Translations under genes and position numbers: made by a program
Shown here: piece after piece, positions 1 through 9,807 of the stretch
How positions within the stretch are numbered: position 1 is the stretch's first letter
Layout: the number at the start of each line of letters is the position of its first letter
DNA from: Tillandsia leiboldiana
Lineage: Eukaryota; Streptophyta; Magnoliopsida; Poales; Bromeliaceae
Direction: 5' to 3'
Assembly (NCBI GenBank): GCA_029204045.2
Contig: CM055077.1
Span: forward strand, 7,331,221 to 7,395,220
Length of the DNA: 64,000 nucleotides
The notes under the pieces: generated by a model
Databases searched by the model: none
Seen by the model: only the letters and a program-made list of their open reading frames with translations
Told to the model about the DNA's origin: nothing

Positions 1-722
1 ATGCATTGAATGCAAGTTGGCCTTTGAGCTTCCTATGGGGGGGGTACGAGGGGCCAAGCTAGGTTCTCGGGCTCCTCCTTAATCCTCTGCATGCACCAGA
101 CCAAGCACAGAGTGCATGGGTGACCGAGGAGACACACCCCTTGCAAGCTTGGCCGAGCTTGAGTGAGGAAGAAGAAGACCTGCACCTGGGATCTCCAAGT
201 TGGTCTCTGTGCTTTCTGGAGGACTTATCTTCTTCTTGTGAGTGCGCTTGAGGGAGCCAGGTGGCCGCGTGACGCCGGAGAAGAACCCGGCTTCTTCCTT
301 CTTCTTCTCCAACTCCGGCGAGGTGAGTTTTTCTTTTCCCTCGGTTTTTAGAACCCAAGACCTTTGGAAGTGGTCTCTGTATGACCTAGGGATGCTCCAC
401 GCAGAGCCCTGACCCTTGGGGTGCTCCCGGTTGCCGACGGGGGAGTTGCACCAGCCGGAAACCCGTTTTGCTCCGCCTCGGGCTACCGAAGTTTAGGGTG
501 GTTTTTGATGAAAACAAAGATGTCCATATTGTTCTTCTGGCCGAATCCAAGCTTCCCATAAATTTTGGTGAAGTTTGGTGGTCTGTGGGAGGCGCGGAAT
601 CAAGCCCTAGTTTGGGGAAGATGACCCCTTCGGCCGAGCTCTTTGCTCCGGCGCCGGCGACGCTTCCGACCGCCGGCCACCCACCCACTAAGCTTTTTGT
701 GGCCGAGAGGAGTCCAATCATG
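1..722 (+). repeat. Left part of an old Gypsy-type LTR
   Basis: No gene is visible here. The stretch has the composition of the GC-rich leader part of the Gypsy-type LTRs elsewhere in the window: runs of GCCGGCG and CTCCGGC, and short frames without a family signature. It is cut at 722 by the young Copia element and resumes at 11154, since TCATG at 718-722 is repeated at 11149-11153. Orientation is inferred from the right part, which matches the plus-strand LTR at 41270-45801. The left boundary lies outside the window. Confidence 0.6.
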
Positions 723-948
723 TGTTACGGAATTTGAGTTGGCGTAATTTCGTGAAAGGTTCAAGTCTTGAAGATTGAAGGTGAAGAAGGTTGGATCATG
801 TAACTCAATCTCAAGAAAGAAGAATTCAAAAGGATCAGGTATGTTTAACTAAAGATTTTTGGTGATCCGAATACTTCTTGTAGTGTAGAAACTCCTGGAA
901 GAATTTTTCATTGCATAAAAATCAAAAACTGGACATGGGACATGTTCA

Positions 949-1233
949 GGATCCGGATCAGACATTCCAATCCGGATCCCGAAGGGTGTTCGTTCATACA
1001 CTGGTTCAATCCGGATCGCAGCATCACATGATCCGGATCCCGAACAATAGTTTCACTTTTTTACTTGCACGATCCGGATCAGGATTTGCAATCCGGATCC
1101 CGAATGTTGATGTTTGGTGAAACTGTATGAACGATCCGGATCAGCCATTCCGATCCGGATCCCGAACTATTGATTTTCTGGAAACCGTCTTTCTTGCTAC
1201 TGCAATCCGGATCGCCGAAATCCGATCCGGATC
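949..1233 (+). promoter_or_regulatory. Array of ten ATCCGGATC palindromes upstream of the LTR TATA box
   Basis: The 9-base core ATCCGGATC occurs ten times in 285 bases, mostly in pairs of the form GATCCGGATCA then AATCCGGATCCCGAA, about 20 bases apart. The first copies lie near 950, 970, 1009 and 1030, the last near 1205 and 1224. Clustering just upstream of a TATA box suggests transcription-factor sites. Conserved palindromic motifs in this position are known from Sirevirus LTRs. The same array is in the 3' LTR at about 10034-10318, and a variant precedes the extra frame at 8275. Confidence 0.8.
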
Positions 1234-1299
1234 GCCGTCCGTAAAATTTCCAGAAATGGCAGGTTTTTGATCCTTATCTTCTTCCTAGGGTTTCTAACC

Positions 1300-1308
1300 T
1301 ATAAATAG
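1300..1308 (+). promoter_or_regulatory. LTR TATA box
   Basis: The sequence is CTATAAATA, preceded by CTAGGGTTT at 1286. The matching position in the older minus-strand Copia LTR also reads CTAACCTATAAATA on its sense strand, so the block is conserved between elements. Transcription should start near 1330. Confidence 0.8.
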
Positions 1309-1584
1309 ACCCTATGATTCATTTTTCTAGGGTTAAGGAAAATAGCCGTCATAATCAAATATCATCTTATACGGCCTAAGATCCACATATAGAGAAGAAA
1401 GGAAATCATTAGATATTACTCTATGTTTCTTCATCTATATTGATTAGTTTGATTCTAGGTTTTCATACTCACATCTTGAGTTGAATCAAACTAATGAATA
1501 CTTAGATGGTATTTCCTATCTATCTTTGATCTAAGTATTCGGCGGATCATCACCACCCAAAAAACAACGATTTACCCCAAAATC

Positions 1585-1770
1585 GGCGCGTGGATTCGCG
1601 TGTCCTTGTGGATTCAAGGTTCAACCGCTCTCGTGGATTCGGAGCGAGGTACGTTCGTGGATTCGAAGCGTGCTACTGGGTGAAGACCGTGGATTCGGTC
1701 AGACGTCGTGGACTCGACGTTGGACGCCGTGGATTCGGCGTTGGACGCAGATCGTGGATTCGAGACGCGT
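1585..1770 (+). repeat. Eight hairpins with a common TGGATT loop in the transcribed leader
   Basis: GTGGATTCG-type repeats occur eight times. Each copy is a hairpin: the loop is TGGATT (TGGACT once) at 1591, 1609, 1634, 1658, 1690, 1709, 1730 and 1755, and the flanking stems differ but stay complementary, for example CCTTG/CAAGG, GACCG/CGGTC, ACGTCG/CGACGT and ACGCCG/CGGCGT. The array lies downstream of the TATA box and upstream of the primer site, so it would be in the genomic RNA leader. The copy in the 3' LTR is at 10670-10855. Function is not known; packaging or Gag binding is an inference. Confidence 0.85.
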
Positions 1771-2065
1771 TGCGGAGCGAGCGGAGAAGATCAACTAGGA
1801 GCGTATGGAAAAGGTTGAGTCGTCTGTGAGTACGGTATATCACCTTGTACGTGTTTAATTCTAGTGGATTTCACCGTGTTATCGGTCCCGTGGTTTTTTA
1901 CTCCGGTTTGGAGTTTTCCACGTAAAAATCTTGCGTGTTCATTTTTATTTCCGCATTGGGTTTTATTGCGCAATGATTTTTTGAGTGTTTATTGTTTACA
2001 CCTATTCACCCCCCTCTAGGTGTTTTTTCCCCTATTTAGATCTATATTACATACAACCCAACAAG

Positions 2066-2077
2066 TGGTATCAGAGC
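2066..2077 (+). other. Primer-binding site for initiator-Met tRNA
   Basis: TGGTATCAGAGC starts two bases after the end of the 5' LTR. It is complementary to the 3' end of plant initiator-Met tRNA, the usual primer of plant Copia and Gypsy elements. Confidence 0.95.
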
Positions 2078-2096
2078 GGGAATAGGGTTGTAAACA

Positions 2097-3098
2097 ATGG
2101 TTGAAGGTGGAAACATCAATCGACCCCCTTTCTTTGATGGAACAAATTATGCGTACTGGAAAGTACGGATGAAAGCCTTTTTAATTTCCATCGACGAAAG
2201 GGTGTGGCAATCAATTGAATTAGGATGGTCTAATCCAACTGAATTTATTGGTGATGTTCGCACCATCAAACCTAGGTCGAAATGGACCAAGGAAGAGTTA
2301 GATTCATCTTCTTACAATGGCAAGGGAATTAATGCTATTTTTAATGCCTTATCTCAAACTGAATTCTCTCGCGTCTCGGCATGTGAGACTGTGAAAGAAA
2401 TCTGGGATGTTCTTCAGGTTACACATGAGGGAACTAACCTCGTGAAGATTCAAAAGCTGCAAATGCTTATGAGCAGATTTGACTCCATTTTTATGGCAGA
2501 AAATGAATCTTTCACGGATTACTATACACGATTGCAAGACATCGTAAATTCATGTGCTAACCTGGGAGAGAAGATTCCAGAATTTAAGGTTGTAAGAAAG
2601 ATCTTAAGAACTCTTCCTGAACGATTTCGCCCAAAGGTTACAGCCATTGAAACTATTAAACACCCGGACGAAATACGTGTAGAAGAATTAGTTGGTTCAT
2701 TACAAACTTATGAAATGACATTTACTACTAACTATTCTTCGGGAAAAGCATCCTCTTCTAAGTCTTCAGGTTTTGCGTTGAAAACAACTAAGGAAGAAGA
2801 CGCGGATACATCCTCCTCAGACGATGACGAGAACCTTTCTATGGAGGACTTTGAGAAGCAACTCGCTCTCTTGACAAGGAAGTTTCGCCGCAACTTTCGA
2901 AGGGGTAATTCAAGTAAATCTCCATCCTTCGGAAAGTTGAAGAAAGGCAAGGGTATTTCAAGTTACAAGTCAAGAAAGCAAGAGAACTTTTCAAAGGATA
3001 AGAAAAGTTCAGAAGGACAAGTCCAATGCTTCAAGTGCCGAGGATACGGCCATATCTCAACGGAGTGTCAACTAAGAATCCGTCGAAGAAGAAAGTGA
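2097..3098 (+). pseudogene. Copia gag, N-terminal 333 codons, ending in a frameshift
   Basis: This is the capsid and nucleocapsid protein of the retrotransposon. Residues 1-50 carry the Copia gag start signature (RPPFFDGTNYAYWKVRM), residues about 80-205 the capsid-like gag region, then come an acidic serine stretch and a basic stretch. A CCHC zinc knuckle starts at residue 311 (CFKCRGYGHISTEC). The start at 2097 lies 20 bases after the primer site. Directly after the knuckle the frame changes: lysine-rich, gag-like sequence continues in the frame of 3026-4117, so one base seems to be missing near 3068-3070. The frame then ends after a short foreign tail. The assignment is secure. Confidence 0.9.
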
Positions 3099-4117
3099 TG
3101 CAAGCCGTCACTTGGGATGACAACTCAACGTCAAATGAGTCATCCTCAAGTGATGAAGAAGAAAGCGCAACGGCATTCCACGCGTCCACATCTTCACCGT
3201 TCATGTGCTTAATGACAAGTACATCCGACTCGCTGTCCATCTCCACTGTTGAAAAGAATGCAACGGACAATGAATCGGATGATTCGGAAGGTGAAGATTT
3301 TGTTTTAGCCTACCACAGACTTTTACGGGATTCAAAGAAACTGGCTAAGCAAAACAAGGGGTTGAGAGGGAGATTGCAGGATCTCGAAGAAGAAGTAAAA
3401 AGGGTAACTTCTCTCTCGACCGATCTTGAAGTGGAAAGGGACAATCTGATAAAAGCAAATGTTTTCCTTCAAGAGTCCAATGAGCAACTCGAGAAGAATT
3501 ATATAGATATGGTGAACAAAGCGAATTACTTCTTGAAGCTCTACGGCGAGGCCCGACAGGAAAAATTGGAAATGACAGAGACCATTATCCAACTCAAGGA
3601 TGACTTGCAGCATTTTTCATCAGGAAGGAGTAAGTTGGATAAGCTTCTTGGTCTTGGTCAATCAAACAAGTTCGGCCTCGGATACAATCGAACTAAAGAC
3701 GATTTTAGTTCGGTTGGGACAGTTTTCGTGCCTCAGTCGGTATCTCCTCCTCCGACACCGGAATTCACGACAACCAACGACAACAAGCCTACTTCACCCT
3801 CTTCGGAATCGTCAAGCACAAAGGTATGTTTTCGTTGTAATTTTGCAGGGCACATTGAAAGAAATTGCAAGATTGGAGCTCAAAGATCAAATCAACCACA
3901 TCTTGCAACTGCTACCAATAAGTTCACTCCCCGGAATTCAAAGAAGGACTTTTCAAAAGAAAAGAACATTGGTAGTACTTCAAACAAGACGATGACAAAA
4001 GAAAAAGATCAATCATACAAGACGTCTTCATCAAGGAAAATTTCTCAACCATTGCCAACATACTCCAAAACTCAAAAGGTTTGGGTATGCAAAGGTGAAA
4101 TCCTTCCTTGTCTTTAA
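3069..4117 (+). pseudogene. Continuation of Copia gag with coiled coil and second zinc knuckle
   Basis: An open frame beginning at 3026 continues gag in the shifted frame. It has an acidic, serine-rich start, then a coiled-coil-like region of about 100 residues (positions about 95-200 of the frame, rich in L, E, K and N), a proline and serine stretch, and a second CCHC knuckle at 3827-3868 (CFRCNFAGHIERNC). The last part is basic and ends KTQKVWVCKG at about 4067-4096, the kind of sequence that sits just before the protease in Sirevirus elements. No protease motif (DSG or DTG) follows. A long gag with a coiled region is typical of Sireviruses. Confidence 0.8.
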
Positions 4118-4159
4118 TCGTTCTACGATTAAATGTTGTGTAGTTTATGTAGACTATTT

Positions 4160-6642
4160 TTCTTTCTTTTGGCCGACCCGTCAACCATCTTTGGGAGGTA
4201 AATGGTATATTTTTCTTATTGGTTGATGATTTCTCTCGGTATTCTTGGGTAGCATTTTTAAAAGAGAAAGCTGATACGTTTGATTCTTTTCATGAGATTT
4301 GCCATCGTATTATGATTGAAAAGAATGAAAAGATCATTCGTGTTAGAAGTGATAGAGGTGGAGAATTCATTAATTCCAAATTCATTGATTTTTGCACTTC
4401 CAACGGCATAAAACATGAATTCTCGGCACCCTATACACCTCAGCAGAATGGTGTTGTTGAGCGCAAAAACAGGGTTGTTCAAGAGATGGCACGTGTGATG
4501 CTTCATAGCCGGAATTTACCGCTATATTTTTGGGCTGAGGCTGTGAACACCGCTGTCTATGTCATTAATCGAGTGTATTTGCGCCCAGGAACTTTAAATA
4601 CACCATATGAGCTGTGGTTTAGTAGAAAACCGGATATCAAATACTTTCGGATCTTTGGGAGTCGATGTTTTATTTTGCGTGATCGCGAAAATCTTGGTAA
4701 GTTCGATTCTCGAAGTGAAGAAGGGATCTTTTTGGGTTATTCTACAAATAGCAGAGCATATCGAGTATTTAACTTGGAATCTAAAACGATTGTAGAATCT
4801 ATAAATGTTAAAGTAGATGAAGCTTTTCACTTTGCATCTGAAAAATCTACCCTCGATATCTCTCTTGATGATGATACACCTGCCAATGCATCTTCTCATG
4901 ATAATACTTCCAATATTAATGATGCATCTAATAGTTCTTCAAGTTTATCTGATGTGCAGGAATCGTCTCATATACCTCCGAGTACTCCGTTACCTCAAAC
5001 GTTACGCATCTCCAAGGATCATCCGGAATCGAATATTATTGGAGACCCACAAGAAGGAGTTAGAACTCGGAGGCAGTTGGTTTGTGGATTCGCTTGCTAC
5101 GTATCTTTAATCGAACCAAAGAATATAGATGAAGCTCTTCAGGATGACTACTGGATTGAAGCAATGCAGGAAGAGCTCCATCAATTTGAGCGAAACAAAG
5201 TCTGGGAATTAACGAAGCCTCCAAAGCAACATAATGTGATAGGTACCAAATGGATTTTCAAGAACAAGAAAAATGAGGATGGTACTATCATCAGGAACAA
5301 GGCACGATTAGTTGCTCAAGGCTACTCTCAAGTAGAAGGTATAGACTTTGATGAAACTTTCGCCCCTGTAGCTAGACTCGAGTCCATTCGTATACTATTT
5401 GCTATTGCTTGTCATTTTAAAATCAAATTATTTCAAATGGACGTTAAGAGCGCGTTTCTAAATGGGTTTTTAAATGAGGAAGTTTATGTGGCTCAACCGA
5501 AAGGTTTTGTAGACCATAAACAACCTAACCATGTTTTTCGTTTGAAAAAGGCTCTTTACGGTCTAAAACAAGCACCGTGAGCATGGTACGAAAGGTTGAC
5601 AAAGCACCTTTTGGAGAAGGGCTATACTCGAGGGGGAGCTGACAGGACTCTCTTTGTGAAGCATTATCAAAACAATTTCATTGTAGCACAAATCTATGTC
5701 GATGACATTGTATTTGGCGCAACAAGAGATAATGATGCTTCTAAATTCGCGGAGACCATGGAAAGCGAATTTGAGATGTCCATGATGGGCGAATTGACTT
5801 ATTTTCTTGGATTGCAAATTAAACAAAATGATGAAGGTATTCACTTGTGTCAATCCAAGTATGCAATGGAGTTGGTTAAAAAGGTTGACTTAGAAAATTC
5901 GAAGGATTTTCCGACTCCAATGGGAACTAGCCACAAGGGACTTGGAAGTGAATCTCATAGTGAGAATGTAGACGAGAAACTGTATCGAAGTATGATTGGA
6001 AGTCTACTTTATCTCACGGCTAGTCGCCCGGATATATCTTTTGGTGTTGGGATCTGCGCGAGATATCAATCTGCACCAAAGGAGGTTCACCTGAAAGCGG
6101 TGAAAAGGATCATCCGGTACATCAAAGGATCAATTAATTTCGGAATTTGGTATCCTATGGGAACTAGTTTGGACATTGTTGGATACTCAGATGCCGATTG
6201 GGCAGGATCAGTGGATGATCGGAAAAGCACGAGTGGTGCATGCTTCTATCTTGGCCATTGCCTTGTTGCATGGCACAGTAAAAAGCAGAATTGCATAGCA
6301 CTCTCGACTGCCGAAGCGGAATACATTTCAGCGGGTAGTTGTTCAACTCAACTTATTTGGATGAAAAGTGTGTTGAGTGACTTCCGGATTTCAGCATCTT
6401 CGGTAACAATTCTTTGTGACAACACTAGTGCTATAAATATTTCCAAAAACCCTGTGTTGCACTCTAGGACAAAACACATTGAACTTAGATATCATTTTCT
6501 TAGAGAGCTAGTTGAATCAAATACTCTTCAACTTTCATATATTTCAACTGAAGATCAATTAGCTGACATTTTAACAAAACCTTTGGATCAAAAACGTTTT
6601 ATTCATTTGCGTAAAGCAATTGGAATGCTTTCCTTGAAATAA
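4160..6642 (+). pseudogene. Copia pol: integrase core, reverse transcriptase and RNase H, with one stop
   Basis: The open frame starts at 4219. Integrase core residues are visible as VDDFSRY, SDRGGEF and PQQNGVVERKNR (D, D, E). Upstream, 4160-4218 encodes the start of the core in another frame, so a one-base shift lies near 4220. RT begins around 5230 (GTKWIFKNK), with QMDVKSAFLNG at about 5440 and YVDD at about 5695. An in-frame TGA at 5578-5580 stands where the family has arginine (a CGA to TGA change is likely), and the same frame runs on to 6642. RNase H shows DADWAGS at about 6190, AEAEY and LCDNTSAI. Protease, the gag-pre-integrase part and the integrase zinc finger are missing. Confidence 0.92.
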
Positions 6643-7560
6643 ACTTCTTTTTGAAACTTTTGCTTAGGTTAGATTTTGTTTTTGTGTTTTTGTTCTTTAT
6701 CTATGTTTATACATAGTACATTAATTGAGCATGTGTATTATTGACTTTACTTGTATCCTTTTATATATTTAGAAATCTATTATGCTTTAGATGTCATAAT
6801 ATTTCATTTGATGCAATGATCATTTATGTCAATCAACTCATCTTTGTTTTGATCAAAGTCAATTTCTCTCTCGATGATCTCTTGGTATAGTTTTTATCTT
6901 ATTTGACTATTTAGTCGAGTATGAAATCGAGATCAATATTTGGCTAAATACTTTATATCTTAAATAATTGATAGCCAATTGAGGGGGAGTCAAAGAAAAA
7001 GTAAAATGCTTAAAAGATGTGGAAAGAGTTACATCCCAATGAGGAGTGTGAAAACTACCACCACATGAAGGAAAGAGCTACCACCTCGGTCGTCCGAGTA
7101 CTGTGTGCAGCTACCACATGTATACCAAGCAAGGTTTTTCAAGTGTGATTAAATAAAATGCATGTTGAAATACTTGACTCTGTCAAAATTTCAAGGTTGG
7201 TATAAGGTAGGATTTTTAATGAAAGATGCTCAAAGAGCCACTCTCTTCAATAAATTGACTAGATATATTATCTAACTTATCGGGGATGTTAGACATCTAT
7301 TGATCTTTGTATTTCATTTTTTTTACCGAATTGATGATTTGATAAAGGCATTACTAATAAGATCAAGTTAGATGTAATTGAAGTTGTTCAACTTTAAGGG
7401 ATTTAATTTTTATAAATTTTCGTTTCGTTTGTTAGATGTTATTGATAGATTTGGTATAATCTATTTCTTGTTGTATGAAACGATGATTTTTGTTTAAAGT
7501 TGATACACAAAAGTGCTCACAATCTTTTTCTGGTTTTTCTTGAATTTCTCTGAAATTTTC
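6643..7560 (+). other. Non-coding stretch after pol with an early polypurine tract
   Basis: No supported gene. AT-rich sequence follows the pol stop. A polypurine tract, GAGGGGGAGT, is at 6981-6990. It resembles the one in front of the 3' LTR and another at 9231-9245. Several polypurine tracts between pol and the 3' LTR are a known Sirevirus trait. From 7026 to 7130 there are three loose copies of AGCTACCAC-type sequence. Confidence 0.6.
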
Positions 7561-7578
7561 TAAAGAAAAAGTTGGAGC

Positions 7579-7749
7579 CGATCCGGATTGGACCTGCCGA
7601 TCCGGATCCCGAACGCAGATATTCTTCTGCGGGCAGACGATCCGGATTGGACCTGCCGATCCGGATCCCGAACGCAGTTTTTCACTGCGGGTAGCCGATC
7701 CGGATCGCTATCATGATCTGATCCGGATCGCGGCTAGGGTTTTATAAAG
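7579..7749 (+). promoter_or_regulatory. Internal promoter-like block: palindromes, CTAGGGTTT and TATA box
   Basis: Two direct repeats of period 59 starting at 7579 and 7638 each carry CGATCCGGATTGG and CGATCCGGATCCCGAACGCAG. Two more ATCCGGATC copies follow, up to about 7731. Then come CTAGGGTTT at about 7734 and TTATAAAG at 7742-7749. The order (palindromes, CTAGGGTTT, TATA) repeats that of the LTR promoter. A transcript starting near 7775 would lead into the frame at 8275. This is an inference from the layout; no transcript data are available. Confidence 0.55.
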
Positions 7750-7864
7750 AACAAAAGGGTTTTGATTTCTTTTACTCCAATTTTTTGTTCCAAAGTTTCC
7801 AGAGCTTCTCTCTCTAGATTTCATCCATCTGGGAAGCTTTCAAACTCAAGTTCTTCAACTCCAA

Positions 7865-8246
7865 GTAAGTTTTATTGATCAAATCTCGGTTTTTCACCGT
7901 TTTTGTTATTCCTCCTCAAAACGTGATGAATTTCTTGTATCGATTTCGTTTGTGGATGGTTTTTGATCAAATCTCTTTTGAAATAAGAGCTCTGGGTAGA
8001 TTAGTTTTGATTATATGCTAGGTATTCTCCTGATAAACGGATTTTTGGTCTTTGATTTCAAAGAATTCGGTTTTAGGGCATATAATGGGAATTTTCGAAA
8101 ATCATGCAATTGATCTATTTTTAAATTTCCTTTTGCAAAACTAATTTGATCCCTAGTCTCTCTACACGATAATGATTGTTTGGGTACAAGTTTTCTAATT
8201 TCTGAAAATTAACAATTTTTTCGTGTTCTTGAGGTGTTGCTCACAG
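7865..8246 (+). other. Possible leader intron in front of the extra frame
   Basis: CCAA/GTAAGT at 7861-7870 is a strong plant donor. GTGTTGCTCACAG at 8234-8246 is a fitting acceptor after a T-rich stretch. Removing these 382 bases would join a leader of about 90 bases to the ATG at 8275. The intron is T-rich, as plant introns are. It is a prediction only. Confidence 0.4.
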
Positions 8247-8274
8247 GAATTCTTTATACAAGAAACCAATAGCT

Positions 8275-9045
8275 ATGGTGATCACGTGGATCATTCTCCT
8301 TCTGGCGGCTATGGTAAATACGAGAGACACTGTAAAGCCCAAGAGGGCTAAAAAGGATGAAGTCAACTGGGATGAGTTGTCAGAGGATGAAACACATCCT
8401 AAAAAATTACCACAGAAAACCTCTACTGCTTCGAAAGGGAAAGCCCGTGCAGAGACATCAAAGGAAAAGGCTCCGCCCACTGCTACAGAAAAAGGAAAAG
8501 CACCAATGACCTCTTCATCCATACTAAAAAGAAAAAGACTCGCTCGACGACCTGGACGAGCTCGAGGTATTGAAATAAATGAACCATGTCAAGAGAATCC
8601 AAGGAATATCTCTCAAATTGACACTGAATCAGAAGACGAAGAAGATTGGGACACATTTCTTGCCGAAGTACAACAAGGTATTGATGAAGAAAATAAGGTT
8701 TACCTGAAGAAAAAGAAGCAACTGAAGTCTTCCTCAATACTTAAGCAGCAAGCAAAGAAAAAGAATGTGCCAAGCAATGAACCTCTTGACAACTCACATT
8801 CTTTGCCAAGAAGATCTCCTCGGAATGAAGGACAGACTGCTCCGTCAATCGTCACACAGCGGTCTTCAAATTCCAGAAGAATTGACCAAAAGGGAAACAT
8901 GGAGTCTTCCCTCAAACAAGAACAAGACAAAATAACTCTAGGACTCAGAAAGATGTCCAAGGACATACATCAGATGAAACAAGAGTGTTCTACGATTACG
9001 GGATTACTTAAAGGAATTTTGAAAAAGCTGGGTTGCACGCTCTGA
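8275..9045 (+). CDS. Extra open frame (ORF3) downstream of pol, 256 residues, unknown function
   Basis: This frame is intact although gag and pol of the same element are broken. I do not recognise a domain. The first 12 residues are hydrophobic (WIILLLAA). The rest is very hydrophilic, rich in K, E and S, with basic clusters such as KRKRLARRPGRARG and acidic ones such as ESEDEEDWD. The last 40 residues could form a coiled coil. A second ATG at 8311 would remove the hydrophobic start and give a purely basic, possibly nuclear, protein. Sireviruses often carry an extra, sometimes env-like, frame at this place. There is no clear membrane anchor, so I do not call it env. Confidence 0.6.
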   Translation: MVITWIILLLAAMVNTRDTVKPKRAKKDEVNWDELSEDETHPKKLPQKTSTASKGKARAETSKEKAPPTATEKGKAPMTSSSILKRKRLARRPGRARGIEINEPCQENPRNISQIDTESEDEEDWDTFLAEVQQGIDEENKVYLKKKKQLKSSSILKQQAKKKNVPSNEPLDNSHSLPRRSPRNEGQTAPSIVTQRSSNSRRIDQKGNMESSLKQEQDKITLGLRKMSKDIHQMKQECSTITGLLKGILKKLGCTL

Positions 9046-9807
9046 GGACTCCGCCTCGGATGACTCAGATTTAGATGCTTGAATTGTTTGCTTAATCCTT
9101 TTCTTGTGCAGGATTTTTTTTTGCTTTCTTTTGTGCAGGTCTTTAAGTTTTAGTTTCAGTTTTTAGTTCTCAAACTTGAACTGTTAACCATTCTCTCCAT
9201 TTTGGTAATCTTCGGCTAATTTTTGTGACAAAAAGGGGGAGAGAAGTATAAACAATTGAGACATTGATACAATGTGGTTGTGAGAAACTTGATACTATAG
9301 AGGTAAGTATAACCTCAACTTGACCTCAACTTTAGGTAAGTATCACTTCAACTTCAACTTTGGTTTTTATCTTGTGATTTGTTGCATGTCACTAACTATT
9401 CGACTAACTATTTGGGCATGTAATATGACTAACAAGTTGATGTTGGACTAACACTTTGTGACATTTGGTTCTTGAATGCATAGAAGATATGTTGGTTTTT
9501 GACTATGATTCTCTTACATATCTGAATTCTCAAATGTCATAATGATCAGATAAACTCTATCTCTGTACTTGGTTTTGTATGTTTCAATTCTTGAGGTATC
9601 TAACGATTCTTTTTGTCAAGAATGATTTCTTTGTGCAGAGAGTACAGATGTCTAAGTCTAAAGTCTGTTTTAGGAGTTTATCTCATGTTTTTAAATTTTT
9701 GGATCTCCATTGTAAATTTTTGTTGTATGGTGATAGCAACAAAAATATCTTTTTGAATTTTCTTTAGTGGATCTGTGTTTTGTCACGAAACCGCCAAAGG
9801 GGGAGAT
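9046..9807 (+). other. 3' untranslated tail with polypurine tracts
   Basis: No supported gene. AAAAGGGGGAGAGAAG is at 9231-9246, after TTTTGTGAC. AAAGGGGGAGA at 9796-9806 directly precedes the 3' LTR and is the tract expected to prime plus-strand DNA. Both follow a TTTTGTSAC-type sequence, so the first looks like a duplicated copy of the second. Confidence 0.8.

Larger units (their letters stand above)
723..2063 (+). repeat. 5' LTR of the young Copia element
   Basis: It begins TGTTACGG and ends CCCAACA, directly before the primer site. In order it holds a palindrome array (949-1233), a TATA box (1300-1308), a presumed transcript start about 30 bases later, and a hairpin array (1585-1770). 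Compared with the 3' LTR (offset 9085) the differences are at 1105, 1180, 1260, 1808, 1959, 1960 and 1994, all transitions, which fits decay of methylated cytosines. Confidence 0.95.

Noticed and set aside
8275..8310. Hydrophobic start of ORF3 as proof of an envelope protein
   Set aside because: It is only about 12 residues, there is no second membrane segment, no cysteine-rich ectodomain, and an ATG at 8311 would bypass it.
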